The position numbers were made by a program, and so were the translations under genes. The notes under the pieces are model-generated. The model was given only the letters and a program-made list of their open reading frames with translations, searched no databases and was not told where the DNA came from. DNA of 64,000 nt from JACMLX01 sp031374935 (GTDB lineage: Bacteria; Gemmatimonadota; Gemmatimonadetes; Gemmatimonadales; Gemmatimonadaceae), in assembly GCA_031374935.1 (NCBI GenBank), contig JANMHB010000185.1, positions 44,618 to 108,617 on the forward strand, written 5' to 3'. How positions within the stretch are numbered: position 1 is the first letter of the stretch; the number at the start of each line of letters is the position of its first letter. This document shows, piece after piece, positions 16,878 to 25,895 of this stretch.

Positions 16878-18178
16878 GCGCTGGCGTCGGCGGCGTAGGC
16901 AGCGTCGAGCAGATCGATCGGGTGGACGACGCGTGTACCGGTGCCGGCGCGCAGTAATCCCGCACCGATCTGCATCAGGCAACCCGGATTGCCGGTGACC
17001 ACCAAGGTCGCACCAGTGGCCGCGATGTGGCGCAGCTTGGGTGCCAGCACGGCATCCGAGACATCGGGTTCGATCAGGTTGTAGATGCCGGCTGATCCAC
17101 AACACTGGTCACTGTCTTCGAGCGGCACGTAGGTCACGTTGCCGATCGCCGCGATGATGCGCAGGGGTGGCGCCGTCAGTCGCTGCGCGTGCTGCAGGTG
17201 GCAGGGTGCATCATAGGTGATGGTCACCGGTGCGCCGAGCGACGCAGGCTTCGGCCCCGCATCGGCAAGCAGTTCCGTCGCATCGCGGGTGCGCGTGGCA
17301 ACGGCCACTGCGCGCGCATGCCACTGGGGGTCGTCGTGCAGGAGATGCGCGTAGTCCTTGAGCATTGCTCCGCAGCCGGCGGCGTTGACGGCAATCAGTG
17401 CCGACGGTGTTGCCTCGAACGCCACGATGTTCGCTTTCGCCAGTGTGCGGGCGGTCTCGAGATCACCCGCATGTGCGTGCAGCGCGCCGCAGCAGCCCTG
17501 TGATGGTGTCGCCACCAACCGGTATCCGTTCACCGTCAGCGTCCGTTCGGTGGCCAGATTGGTGGCGCGTTGCAGTCCGTGCATCACGCAACCGCGCAGC
17601 AGCGTGACGTCCCCCGCCGTGCCACTGCCCGATGCGACATATGGTTGCGCGTCGAAAACCGTATGCGTGCTGGCCAGCATCGCCATGCCGGCTCCTGCGC
17701 GGCCTGGCAGCGCTGCGAACAGCGGCGGCACGCCAATGGCTCGCAGCACGCGGCCACCGAACAGCGCCAGAAACAGCAGCGCTCTCGATGCAAATACGCG
17801 CAGGATGAGCCGCGCGATGAGCGGCGGCGGCTTCACCGTGCGGAGTGTCGCCCGCGTGGCTTCCAGCAGCTGGCCGTACGGCACACCGCTCGGGCAGGCG
17901 GTCTCGCAGGCGCGGCATCCGAGACAACGGTCCATGTGCTGCTGCACCACCGGGTCGGTCACCGCCATCTCCCCATCGAGCAGGCTGCGCATCAGCACAA
18001 TGCGTCCACGCGGACTGTCATTTTCGTCTTCGAGTGCCAGATACGTCGGACACGCAGGCAGACAGAAGCCGCAATGCACGCAGGCATCGATGCCCGCGGC
18101 GGCCTGTGCCAGCGGTGAGCCCGGCAGCGCGCAGGCGGCACTCGAGTGAGTGTCGGTGGCAGTCTCCGGCTCACGCAT
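16874..18178 (-). CDS. glcF: Glycolate oxidase iron-sulfur subunit
   Basis: A 434-residue GlcF-type protein. Two 4Fe-4S motifs lie in the first 100 residues (CVHCGFCLPACP and CLGCRACETACP). Two cysteine-rich CCG domains follow, with GCCGAL and DQCCGSAGIYNL; these bind further clusters or quinone-side cofactors. With GlcD and GlcE it oxidises glycolate or D-lactate to the 2-oxo acid and passes electrons to the membrane. ATG 18178 overlaps the glcE end, and the stop overlaps the HAD start. All key cysteines are present. Confidence 0.93.
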   Translation of the reverse strand: MREPETATDTHSSAACALPGSPLAQAAAGIDACVHCGFCLPACPTYLALEDENDSPRGRIVLMRSLLDGEMAVTDPVVQQHMDRCLGCRACETACPSGVPYGQLLEATRATLRTVKPPPLIARLILRVFASRALLFLALFGGRVLRAIGVPPLFAALPGRAGAGMAMLASTHTVFDAQPYVASGSGTAGDVTLLRGCVMHGLQRATNLATERTLTVNGYRLVATPSQGCCGALHAHAGDLETARTLAKANIVAFEATPSALIAVNAAGCGAMLKDYAHLLHDDPQWHARAVAVATRTRDATELLADAGPKPASLGAPVTITYDAPCHLQHAQRLTAPPLRIIAAIGNVTYVPLEDSDQCCGSAGIYNLIEPDVSDAVLAPKLRHIAATGATLVVTGNPGCLMQIGAGLLRAGTGTRVVHPIDLLDAAYAADASA

Positions 18179-19337
18179 GTGCGTTGATCCGTGCGTTGCA
18201 GATCGCCTGTGGGTCAAACGCACGACGGATGCGTGCGGCGAGGCCGGTGGCCAGCGGATCCGGTTCGGTTGCCCACCACGCGTACGGCAGCCGCTCGGGC
18301 ATCCGCTGCTCGCCGGCAACATCCGCCTGCACCGCGTGACGCACCGCCTGCACATCGCCGGTGAGGATCACGCGCACCATGCCCCGACTGAGTGTGGCGT
18401 GCATGGCGAGTTGCGCTGCCTGTGTGCCGATCACCTGACGCAGGCGTGTGATGCGCGCCGGCACGCTGCTCACCGATCCGCTCACACGAAGGACGGCGGC
18501 GGCACCGGTATCGAGCTGCGACACCCGTCCCCAGACGGCGGGGTCAGCGTCGTGGCATGGGCCGATCGTGTTCATCACCGTGCGTTGGCCACGTGCAAAG
18601 CTGTCGTTGCCACCGCACCGAACCAGCACCACATCACGACCGTCGCTGATGCCGAGTGCCTGCGACGTTGCACCATCGATCCACTCGCAGGCCAGCAGCG
18701 ACAGCGTCGGTTGCCGCAGCGCCTGCAGCAGCGCAGGCAGATGTGCATGATCATCGACGGGAATCGCGAGCGTGACATCGTGCACCGGCAGTGCCCGGAG
18801 TCGAAGTGTGACCGCAGTGATGGGTCCCAGCGTGCCCCAACTGCCGGTGAAGAGCCGCACCAGGTCGAAGCCAGCGACATTCTTCACCACCCGCCCACCC
18901 GGCCGCACGATGTCCCCGTATCCGGTGATGGCGTCGAGGCCGAGGACCAGATCACGCGGTGTGCCGAACGCATGGGCGAGTGGGCCCGCCGATGCGGTGG
19001 CGACAGTGGCTCCGATCGTGCCCCGACGCTCGCCGGCAGGATCGAGTCCGAGCCACTGTCCATGCGCAGCCGTGGCGTGCGCCAGCTCCGCCAGCGACGT
19101 GCCGGCCAGGGCGGTGATGGTCAGATCGCCTGGCACGTACGTGCTGATTCCGGAGAGCTGGCCCAGCGAGAGCACGGTTGCCGCATGGCACGGCGGCCCT
19201 CCACTGTGCCACGAACGAGCACCGACAATCTGCAGCGGTGCCTGTGCGGCCGCCGCGTCGCGGATCGCAGACTGCACCTCGGCCACTGACCGGACGTACA
19301 CCGTCGGTGCGGTGTCCGGCGCCAGGACATCCGTCAC
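18171..19337 (-). CDS. glcE: Glycolate oxidase FAD-binding subunit
   Basis: A 388-residue FAD_binding_4 (PCMH-type) protein. The FAD-binding segment includes GLDPAGERRGTIGATVATASAGP and the conserved GGRVVKNVAGFDLVRLFTGSWGTLG, characteristic of GlcE. It is the smaller flavoprotein subunit of glycolate oxidase. GTG 19337 overlaps the glcD stop (GTGA), and the end overlaps glcF by 8 bases, so translation is probably coupled across glcDEF. No unusual features. Confidence 0.93.
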   Translation of the reverse strand: MTDVLAPDTAPTVYVRSVAEVQSAIRDAAAAQAPLQIVGARSWHSGGPPCHAATVLSLGQLSGISTYVPGDLTITALAGTSLAELAHATAAHGQWLGLDPAGERRGTIGATVATASAGPLAHAFGTPRDLVLGLDAITGYGDIVRPGGRVVKNVAGFDLVRLFTGSWGTLGPITAVTLRLRALPVHDVTLAIPVDDHAHLPALLQALRQPTLSLLACEWIDGATSQALGISDGRDVVLVRCGGNDSFARGQRTVMNTIGPCHDADPAVWGRVSQLDTGAAAVLRVSGSVSSVPARITRLRQVIGTQAAQLAMHATLSRGMVRVILTGDVQAVRHAVQADVAGEQRMPERLPYAWWATEPDPLATGLAARIRRAFDPQAICNARINAHA

Positions 19338-20764
19338 GCCACCGCCCCGACCGTGCGACCGGCAGGCGCCTGGTGCCATTCCCGGCACGAATGAACAGGC
19401 ACCACTTTGCCGCGATTGGCGCGGTGGTCGGGATCGAAGACATCGCGCAACCGGCACATTGCGGCCAGCGTATCGGCATCGAAGAGCGATGGCATGTAGT
19501 CGATCTTGTCGAGGCCGACGCCGTGTTCGCCGGTGATGGTGCCCCCTTCGCGGATACAGGCCTGCATGATCTCGGTCATGCACTGATGCACACGCTGCGC
19601 TTCATCGGCGTTGGTGGCATCGTAGCTGACGCTCGGATGCAGGTTGCCATCACCGGCATGGAAGATGTTCCAGACCGTGACGCCGTGTCGAGCGCCGATG
19701 ACGCCGATTTCCTGCAGCATGGCGGGCAGCCGTGTTCGCGGCACGACGGCGTCCTGCAACACGAGGTGCGGCGCGGCGCGGCCCATCGCACCGAACGCCT
19801 TCTTCCGACCCTGCCAGAGCCGGGTGCGCTCTGTGCCATCGGCGGCCACTCGCACATCGCGCGCGCCGCAGTCGCGGCAGTGTGCCACAACGGCCGCAAC
19901 ATCGTCGTCCAGACCGTCCGTGACGCCATCGAGATCGACCAGCAGCACCGCCTCGCAGTCGGTGGGATAGCCGGCGGCGTAGACGGACGCTTCGACCAGT
20001 CGCACCGCGGCACCGTCCATCAGTTCGAGCGCGGCAGGAAGAATGCCGGCCGCGATGATCGCACTGGTGGCACGCGCGGCCCCGTCGACCGACATGAAGT
20101 CGGCCAGCAGTGTGCGCACCGCAGGCGCATTGGGCAGCAGCCGCACCGTGCAATCGAGTGCAATGCCGAAACAGCCTTCGGAGCCGACGAAGGCGCCCAA
20201 CAGGTCGTAGCCGGGTGCCTCACCATGTGGCGCACCGAGTGTGACAATCTCGCCGTCGGGGAGAATCACCGTGCAGGCCACGGTGTGATTGAGGGTCACG
20301 CCGTACTTCAGGCAGTGTGGGCCACCGGCATTCTCGGCGACATTCCCACCGATGGTGCAGGCGCTCTGGCTCGAGGGATCGGGCGCATAGTGCAGGCCGT
20401 GATGCGCTGCCGCCTTCTGCAACGAGCTGTTCACGACGCCGGGTTCGACGGTCGCGATTCTGTTGTCAGGATCAATCGCAAGAATGCGCGTCAGGCGGTT
20501 CAGCCCGATCAGCACCGTGCCATCGGCCAGCGCGCCGCCGCTCAGCCCCGTACCGGCGCCACGTGGCACGAATGGCACGCCGGCTTCGGCGAGTGCGCGC
20601 ACGACGGCGATCAACTCGTCGCGCGATCCCGGAAAGACGGCCAGCGACGGCGTCTGGGCGTATCCTGGCAGGCCATCACTGGTGTACGCCACGAGTGAGC
20701 TGCCGCGCTCGAGGACGCGCTTCTCACCGACGATCCGCGCCAGCGTGGTGCCGAGTCTGTCCAT
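19334..20764 (-). CDS. glcD: Glycolate oxidase / D-lactate dehydrogenase catalytic subunit
   Basis: A 476-residue flavoprotein with an N-terminal FAD_binding_4 domain (PRGAGTGLSGGAL, DPSSQSACTIGGNVAENAGG) and a C-terminal FAD-oxidase domain (HAGDGNLHPSV, TGEHGVGLDK, the family's metal/substrate-binding His). It oxidises glycolate, feeding the photorespiratory salvage or glyoxylate route. It starts at ATG 20764, 6 bp after the LON-domain gene. Full length. D-lactate is an alternative substrate that sequence alone cannot rule out. Confidence 0.94.
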   Translation of the reverse strand: MDRLGTTLARIVGEKRVLERGSSLVAYTSDGLPGYAQTPSLAVFPGSRDELIAVVRALAEAGVPFVPRGAGTGLSGGALADGTVLIGLNRLTRILAIDPDNRIATVEPGVVNSSLQKAAAHHGLHYAPDPSSQSACTIGGNVAENAGGPHCLKYGVTLNHTVACTVILPDGEIVTLGAPHGEAPGYDLLGAFVGSEGCFGIALDCTVRLLPNAPAVRTLLADFMSVDGAARATSAIIAAGILPAALELMDGAAVRLVEASVYAAGYPTDCEAVLLVDLDGVTDGLDDDVAAVVAHCRDCGARDVRVAADGTERTRLWQGRKKAFGAMGRAAPHLVLQDAVVPRTRLPAMLQEIGVIGARHGVTVWNIFHAGDGNLHPSVSYDATNADEAQRVHQCMTEIMQACIREGGTITGEHGVGLDKIDYMPSLFDADTLAAMCRLRDVFDPDHRANRGKVVPVHSCREWHQAPAGRTVGAVA

Positions 20765-20770
20765 GCGCGA

Positions 20771-21439
20771 TCACTCCGCGCCGGCGGGATCAGCATCCTC
20801 GTCGGCGCCGCCGCGGCGGTGCAGGTCTGCGGCGTCCTCGATGTCCGGCAATCGCTCAGCCAAAATTTCTTCAACCCGTCGCAGGCGCGACAGCGGGCTG
20901 CGATTGGCCAGCAGTTCATACTGGATGTCATTGTCGAGCATCAGGAGCTGCGCGACCTGATAAGCGAGGGTCGCCGGGTCCTCACCGAACTCCGGGGGGT
21001 CGCCTTCGATGTCGTGCAGCGTCATCGACGCGATGAGGGCGCGTGTGGCCAGCGTCCGCAGTTCCGACGCCGCCAGCTCGAGTGCCACCGGTTCCTCGCT
21101 GCGATCCGTCCACTCGTCGATGTGTGCCACGCGGTAGGGCGTCCCGATTTCGAGCCAGGTCTCGAAGCGGAATCGTTCCTGGCCTTCGACGATGATGTTC
21201 GATCGACCGTCGGGCAGGGTTTCCTGCGCGGTGACCAGCGCGATGCACCCGATGCGCCCGACCGGCAAATCGGCTTCCGATGTCAGCGGCGGCGGCGCGA
21301 TGATGCCGAAGCGCTTCGTTCCGGCACTGACATCGCGCAGCATGGCGCGGTAGCGCGGCTCGAAGAGATGGAGGGGCACGGGCGTCCCCGGCAGGAGCAC
21401 GAGGCCGAGGGGGAAGACCGGAATGGGCGAAGTAATCAC
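20771..21439 (-). CDS. LON N-terminal substrate-binding domain protein
   Basis: A 222-residue protein consisting of a stand-alone LON N domain: IPVFPLGLVLLPGTPVPLHLFEPRY is typical, and the protease and AAA+ parts of Lon are absent. The C-terminus is acidic and charged. Such proteins are widespread in bacteria with unknown function, possibly binding unfolded protein. It is the first gene of the glcDEF-HAD-ygfZ operon, starting at GTG 21439, and ends 6 bp before glcD. A link to glycolate metabolism is not established. Confidence 0.9.
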   Translation of the reverse strand: MITSPIPVFPLGLVLLPGTPVPLHLFEPRYRAMLRDVSAGTKRFGIIAPPPLTSEADLPVGRIGCIALVTAQETLPDGRSNIIVEGQERFRFETWLEIGTPYRVAHIDEWTDRSEEPVALELAASELRTLATRALIASMTLHDIEGDPPEFGEDPATLAYQVAQLLMLDNDIQYELLANRSPLSRLRRVEEILAERLPDIEDAADLHRRGGADEDADPAGAE

Positions 21440-21485
21440 GGAGACAAACTACCACCCGGTGGCAGAGTGGTGCCCTGTGCCGCGA

Positions 21486-21956
21486 TCAGCTCGGTGGTGC
21501 CCCCGTTTGCTGCGCCGCGGCGACGCGCTCGACCAGCGCGAGCAGCGAGGCGAGGTCAAAAGGCTTCTCGATCATCGGGCAGCCGCACCGTGCCAGAAAC
21601 TCGACTGCGTCGTCGTCGCCGGTATCACCCGAGGAAAAGATGAAGCGGCGGGCCAGCTGCGCATCCGCGTTGGCCACCAGCCCATGCAGTTCGATCCCGG
21701 AAAGACGCGGCATGCGCATGTCGGTGAGGACCGCGTCGAAGCGGATGCCGTCGCGCTGGTGATCCAGCAGCAGTACGCGGGCATGCTCGCCATCTTCCGC
21801 TTCCGCGACCTGCCAGCCACGGCGGACGAAGAAGCGGCGCAATGCGGAACGCAATGTCGCCTCATCGTCCACCAGCAAGAGCGACCGACTCACCGTAGGG
21901 TTCGTCGATGCTTGCTCTGCACCAGCGTCGTGCGCGTCGAAATTCGAACTGATCAT
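21486..21956 (-). CDS. Single-domain response regulator
   Basis: A 156-residue protein: an unstructured N-terminus of about 35 residues followed by a receiver domain. The acidic pocket is in LLLVDDE, the phospho-acceptor Asp is in DAVLTDMRMP, and the conserved Thr/Ser and Lys are in FSSGDTG and IEKPFD. No output domain follows, so it probably acts by protein contact or phosphotransfer, CheY-like. No cognate kinase is adjacent; its partner could be a hybrid kinase elsewhere. ATG 21956 is preceded by ACAGGA. It lies 46 bp upstream of the LON/glc operon and may be co-transcribed with it. Confidence 0.88.
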   Translation of the reverse strand: MISSNFDAHDAGAEQASTNPTVSRSLLLVDDEATLRSALRRFFVRRGWQVAEAEDGEHARVLLLDHQRDGIRFDAVLTDMRMPRLSGIELHGLVANADAQLARRFIFSSGDTGDDDAVEFLARCGCPMIEKPFDLASLLALVERVAAAQQTGAPPS

Positions 21957-22051
21957 TCCTGTCGGTTGCACGTGGAGTTCACGAAAACGTACACCGTTCC
22001 AACGCGCTATCCAGCGAAACCGTTGTGCGTGATTATTAGCGTGAGCACACA

Positions 22052-22084
22052 AACACCACGATACGCTGGGCGTACCGTGGTGTT
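22052..22084 (-). terminator. Strong inverted repeat, candidate sigma-gene terminator
   Basis: Two 15-base arms (22052-22066 and 22070-22084) pair with one mismatch around a 3-base loop, 74 bp after the sigma-factor stop. On the minus strand the stem runs into GTGTTTGTGTGCT, moderately T-rich. It could terminate sigma transcription or bind a regulator of the response-regulator gene that starts about 100 bp further on. Confidence 0.5.
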
Positions 22085-22157
22085 CATGAAGCAACTCTCA
22101 TCGATTTGTATCAGAACAGTTGCATACTGAACCGCTCCTCCGGGTGACTGCGGTTCC

Positions 22158-23051
22158 TCAGGCGACCTGCCAGAACCCAGCCAGTGCATTGCCATCAGCG
22201 CTGTCGCGCAGCTTCTCGAAGGCACGCTCACGAATCTGGCGGATCCGCTCGCGGGTCACGCCGAGCAGGTCACCGATGCGCTCGAGCGTCATCGGTTCCG
22301 CCTTGTCGTCGAGACCGTAGTACATGGTGAGGATCTGCCGTTCGCGAATCGTGAGGTGCTTGTGGATCGCTTCCTTGACGAAGCCGCGCATCAGGCGCTC
22401 GTCGGTGGCTTCCTCGATGTCACGGCCATCACTGATCGAGAACCGTTCGCCAAGGGTGCTGGCGTCGCGATCGGACTTGTCGACCGGGGCGTCGAGTGAC
22501 GTCTCGCTGGTCGTCATCTGGCGCTGTGCGCGGACCGTCTCGGCATCTTCGTTGATCATCTCCCCGAGCTCGGCATCCGTGGGTTCACGGTTGAGCTTGG
22601 TTGCAAGGATCTGTTCCGCCTTGGCCATCCGGAGCAGCGCCGAATTCTGGTTGAGCGGAACGCGGATGCTGCGGGTCTGTTCGGCGAGGGCCTTCAGGAC
22701 GGCCTGACGCACCCACCAGACGGCGTACGAGATGAACTTCACGCCCTGATCCGGATCGAACTTCCGGACCGCCTTCAGCAGCCCTTCATTACCGATCGCG
22801 ACCAGTTCGGCCAGGTCCAGCCCATGCCCCTGATACTTCTTCACGTAGCTGATCACGAAGCGCAGGTTCGCGGTCACCAGCCGTTCCGCGGCCGCCACAT
22901 CACCCTGCTGTGCGAGCCGGGCGAGGGCCCGCTCCTCTGCCACACTGCCGATCAGCGGAAGGCGCTTGATGTCGGCGAGATACTGGTCGAACGTGCTGCC
23001 GCCGGTGCTCCGGGTGTACTGCCGGTTACGTGCGGTACCGACCTTCTCCAT
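22158..23051 (-). CDS. RNA polymerase sigma factor, RpoD/SigA type
   Basis: A 297-residue sigma-70 factor. Region 1.2 begins at FDQYLADIKRLPLI; region 2 has NLRFVISYVKKYQG and FDPDQGVKFISYAVWWVRQAV; region 3 has REPTDAELGEMI; region 4 has LTMYYGLDD and a helix-turn-helix with LGVTRERIRQIRERA. Region 1.1 is absent and the protein is short, as in many non-proteobacterial primary or group-2 factors. It may be the main housekeeping sigma, but a longer RpoD elsewhere cannot be excluded. ATG 23051. The upstream region holds a repeated TTGACA-containing motif. Confidence 0.92.
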   Translation of the reverse strand: MEKVGTARNRQYTRSTGGSTFDQYLADIKRLPLIGSVAEERALARLAQQGDVAAAERLVTANLRFVISYVKKYQGHGLDLAELVAIGNEGLLKAVRKFDPDQGVKFISYAVWWVRQAVLKALAEQTRSIRVPLNQNSALLRMAKAEQILATKLNREPTDAELGEMINEDAETVRAQRQMTTSETSLDAPVDKSDRDASTLGERFSISDGRDIEEATDERLMRGFVKEAIHKHLTIRERQILTMYYGLDDKAEPMTLERIGDLLGVTRERIRQIRERAFEKLRDSADGNALAGFWQVA

Positions 23052-23364
23052 GGGTGAGTCTCCATGCGCTTGGACGGCACTGGATGCGCCGCCAGCCTTG
23101 TGGGTCGCACCGGGTCGAGGGCTGGTCGGCTCGGTGGTCGAAACCGGGGCATGCCGGTTTCACGGGCACAATAACCGTCACGGGAACATGACAAGTCAAG
23201 TGTCAACTTTTCTGGACATTCGGGTCGAATCCCCTCTGTGACACTCGCGCTGCGTTTCTCGATTCCGCCGGAAAGTGTCAACTTTGCGGAACAATCCGCT
23301 CTGGTTGAGTCCGGTGTAACCCGTCATGCCTCAACGGCTTCCGCGCCTCGTTGGCGGGTCGCCG
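23052..23364 (-). promoter_or_regulatory. Sigma-gene upstream region with repeated 12-mer
   Basis: This 313-bp gap precedes the sigma gene. The 12-mer AAGTGTCAACTT occurs twice in the same orientation (23198-23209 and 23273-23284), 75 bp apart, and on the minus strand each includes a consensus TTGACA. A further TTGACT lies at 23194-23199, with a possible -10 TATTGT at 23168-23173 and a long 20-base spacer. The AAGT/ACTT arms make the 12-mer quasi-palindromic, so it could be an operator as well as a -35 element. No gene is evident. Confidence 0.45.
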
Positions 23365-23982
23365 CTACGGCGTGCGAGGGACGAGCTGGGCATATCCGCG
23401 ACGGCGGCCGAAGCGCCGCGCCGCCTTGCAGTCGGGCATCCAGACATCGATGATGCCGCCCTTGATGACTCCGCCTGTGTCATCTGCCAGAAACCGCCCG
23501 TATTTCGAGCGCCCGATGAACAGGTCCACCTCACGGCCCAGCGGGAAGAGTTTCCGATCTACCGCGATGATGCCGTCACGGACCAGATTGCCGCGACGTG
23601 TGCGCCCCTGGAGGCAGTAGGCGGTGATGCTGACCGCGATCCGTTCACCGGCGCGAGCGCGCTCCTCGATGCTCCGGAACAGGCGGCCCTTGGGCAATCG
23701 CACCGCGGGCAGCGCCAGTCTCTTCGCCAGAATGCGGACGGAATCGGGGCGGGTCGTATCCGCGGCACCGCGCTCGGCGGGGATCGAATCCAGCGCGGCG
23801 CCGTCCACACTGTCGGCGCTGACATCCGGCTGCGGCAGCAGCGGAAACGATTGCGGGTGCACGACGAACCAGATCGCGGCCCCGCCGACCGCGAGTTCGA
23901 TCGCGATGCGGAGCCGCAGATTCCGGCGCCGGCGGGTCCGCCTGCGAAGCCGCTCGGGTGCGGCCGGCGGCGGTGCCGTCAC
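23365..23982 (-). CDS. 3D-domain protein, membrane-anchored
   Basis: A 205-residue protein. A basic N-terminus and one membrane helix (ELAVGGAAIWFVV) are followed by a variable linker and a C-terminal 3D domain (three conserved Asp): ITAYCLQG, LADDTGGVIKGGIIDVW. The 3D fold is the catalytic half of MltA lytic transglycosylases and of Gram-positive resuscitation factors, acting on peptidoglycan in the periplasm. GTG 23982 overlaps the aroB stop (GTGA). The MltA double-psi insert domain is absent, so it is a minimal 3D protein. Cell-wall cleavage is likely but untested. Confidence 0.85.
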   Translation of the reverse strand: MTAPPPAAPERLRRRTRRRRNLRLRIAIELAVGGAAIWFVVHPQSFPLLPQPDVSADSVDGAALDSIPAERGAADTTRPDSVRILAKRLALPAVRLPKGRLFRSIEERARAGERIAVSITAYCLQGRTRRGNLVRDGIIAVDRKLFPLGREVDLFIGRSKYGRFLADDTGGVIKGGIIDVWMPDCKAARRFGRRRGYAQLVPRTP

Positions 23983-25040
23983 GGCTGCTTCAACGCCCGG
24001 ATCGCCGCTTCTCGCGGGACGGGGGTGCCGAAGCCACGTTCGGCGCCCGCCATGGCGCCACAGCGCGCGGGGAGCGCGTACTCCACCGTGCCGCCGCGGG
24101 CCTTCTTGTCACGCAGTGTAGCGTCCACGATGGCCTCCGGCGTCAGGATCCCGGGCAGTCCCGTCGGCAGGCCGAGACGTTCGAGCGCCACACGAAGCTG
24201 ACCGTCGAGGCCCGGGTCACACAGGCCGAGATCGATCGCGATGCGCGACTCGACCAGCATGCCATACGCCACGCAGGCGCCGTGTGGCACACGGTATTCC
24301 ATCAGGTGCTCGACGGCGTGACCGATCGTGTGGCCAAGGTTGAGCGTCTTGCGAAGGCCGTCTTCGCGTTCGTCGCTGGCGACCACGCCGGACTTGATCT
24401 CGACACTGCGCGCCACCACGCGCTGCCAGTCTCCCGAGGTGATGTCGGTCGATGCCACCAGTTCGAAGTACGCGGCATCGCAGATCACGCCGTGCTTGAG
24501 CGCTTCGGCGAGGCCGTTGATGCGCTCGATGACCGGCAACGTCTCGAGTGTGTCGAGGTCGGCTACCACTGCCACCGGCGGGTGGAAGGCACCCACCAGA
24601 TTCTTGCCGTGCGCGGTGTCGACGCCGGTCTTGCCGCCGATCGACGAGTCGACCATCGCCAGCAGCGAGGTCGGGATCTGGACCACCGGCACACCACGAA
24701 GGAAAGTGGATGCGACGAAGCCAGCGAGGTCGCCGATGACGCCACCGCCCAGCGCGATCAGCAGACTGTCGCGACCGAACCGCGCTTCGAGCAGGGCATC
24801 GGTGATGGCGGCCCACGTTTCGCGCGTCTTGTGCTCCTCGCCAGCCGGGATCGCGATCAGCGTGCTGCGATCCTCGCCGAGTGCTGCGGCGATGCGGCTG
24901 GCGTAGTACGGGGCGACGATGTCATCACTGATGACCGCAATCCGATGGGCGCTCGCCATCGCCGGCACCAGCGTCGGCAGCGAGGAGAGCAACCCGTGCC
25001 CGATGTGGACGGGATAGGCCAGCGTTCGGCACGTCTCCAT
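23979..25040 (-). CDS. aroB: 3-dehydroquinate synthase
   Basis: A 353-residue AroB, second enzyme of the shikimate pathway, converting DAHP to 3-dehydroquinate with NAD and a divalent metal. Seen motifs include ALGGGVIGDLAGF, the PTSLLAMVDSSIGGKTGVD block, KNLVGAFHPP, and metal ligands in EALKHG and LNLGHTIGHAVE. ATG 25040 lies 16 bp after the adenosyltransferase gene; the frame extends upstream into that gene but without a better start. It overlaps the following 3D-domain gene by 4 bases. Full length and apparently functional. Confidence 0.95.
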   Translation of the reverse strand: METCRTLAYPVHIGHGLLSSLPTLVPAMASAHRIAVISDDIVAPYYASRIAAALGEDRSTLIAIPAGEEHKTRETWAAITDALLEARFGRDSLLIALGGGVIGDLAGFVASTFLRGVPVVQIPTSLLAMVDSSIGGKTGVDTAHGKNLVGAFHPPVAVVADLDTLETLPVIERINGLAEALKHGVICDAAYFELVASTDITSGDWQRVVARSVEIKSGVVASDEREDGLRKTLNLGHTIGHAVEHLMEYRVPHGACVAYGMLVESRIAIDLGLCDPGLDGQLRVALERLGLPTGLPGILTPEAIVDATLRDKKARGGTVEYALPARCGAMAGAERGFGTPVPREAAIRALKQP

Positions 25041-25056
25041 CGTCAAGGCCGGTGGC

Positions 25057-25608
25057 CTACCAGGTGACTTCGCCGGCGCCGGCGCGCTTGTTGGCCACGC
25101 GCGCGAGCGTGAAGAGCAGATCGGAGAGGCGGTTGAGATAGATGACAATCAGGTCCGGCACGTCGGCGTCGTGCTGCAGCGTGACGACACGCCGCTCGGC
25201 GCGCCGGCAGACGGTGCGCGCCACGTGCAGCGCCGCGGCTTTCGGCGTGCCCCCGGGAACGATGAAGGCCGTCAGCGGATCGAGCTCCGCGTCGCCAGCG
25301 TCGATGGCGCGCTCGAGCTGCTCGATGCGCTCCTCGTCGATCCGCGCCTTCGTCAGTTGCTCGGACATCTTCTCGCGATTCGGTGTGGCGAGAATTGCCC
25401 CGATCCCGAACAGGTCGCGCTGCACAGGCACCAGCACCTCGTCGATGCGGGGCATCAGTTCGACAGCGCGCGCCATGCCGATGACCGCGTTCAGCTCATC
25501 CACGTCGCCATAGGCTTCGACGCGCGGATTGTCCTTGGCCACGCGGCCACCGCCGAACAATCCGGTGTCGCCCTTGTCACCCGTGCGGGTGTAGATCTTG
25601 AAAGACAT
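25057..25608 (-). CDS. Cob(I)alamin adenosyltransferase, PduO type
   Basis: A 183-residue PduO/MMAB-type ATP:cob(I)alamin adenosyltransferase. The N-terminal KIYTRTGDKGDTGLFGG forms the ATP-binding site, and YGDVDELNAVIG and CRRAERRVV are conserved helices. It makes adenosylcobalamin for B12 enzymes. The first Met matching the family start is ATG 25608, though the frame extends upstream. It is the first gene of a three-gene minus-strand set with aroB and the 3D protein; no other cobalamin gene is in the window and no cobalamin riboswitch was recognised upstream. Confidence 0.93.
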   Translation of the reverse strand: MSFKIYTRTGDKGDTGLFGGGRVAKDNPRVEAYGDVDELNAVIGMARAVELMPRIDEVLVPVQRDLFGIGAILATPNREKMSEQLTKARIDEERIEQLERAIDAGDAELDPLTAFIVPGGTPKAAALHVARTVCRRAERRVVTLQHDADVPDLIVIYLNRLSDLLFTLARVANKRAGAGEVTW

Positions 25609-25895
25609 GACCGGAAAGTAGCGACCTCGGGCCGAATTGACGGGTGGCACGGGCTCCGGTCCCCAAGCCGACCGTCCTGGCCGGTGGCGTCGACGGCGTT
25701 TGCGAGCACGCTCCGGCATTGCCGCGCTACTCCTACGTCACACGACGTATCGAACCCGGCGGCGGCTGGAACGAGACTGAGGGAGGTACTCCAACTCCCG
25801 CAGCCCGAGGTGCTCCGATGACATGTGCCACCCCGCTGGAATCCCGGCCTGACGCGTCGCGTCGAGGCACCGCTCGCCGGTCGAACGTCACCCAC

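Noticed and set aside
25609..25895. Cobalamin riboswitch near the adenosyltransferase gene
   Set aside because: No B12-box-like sequence or conserved pairing was recognised; the region is divergent between two genes.
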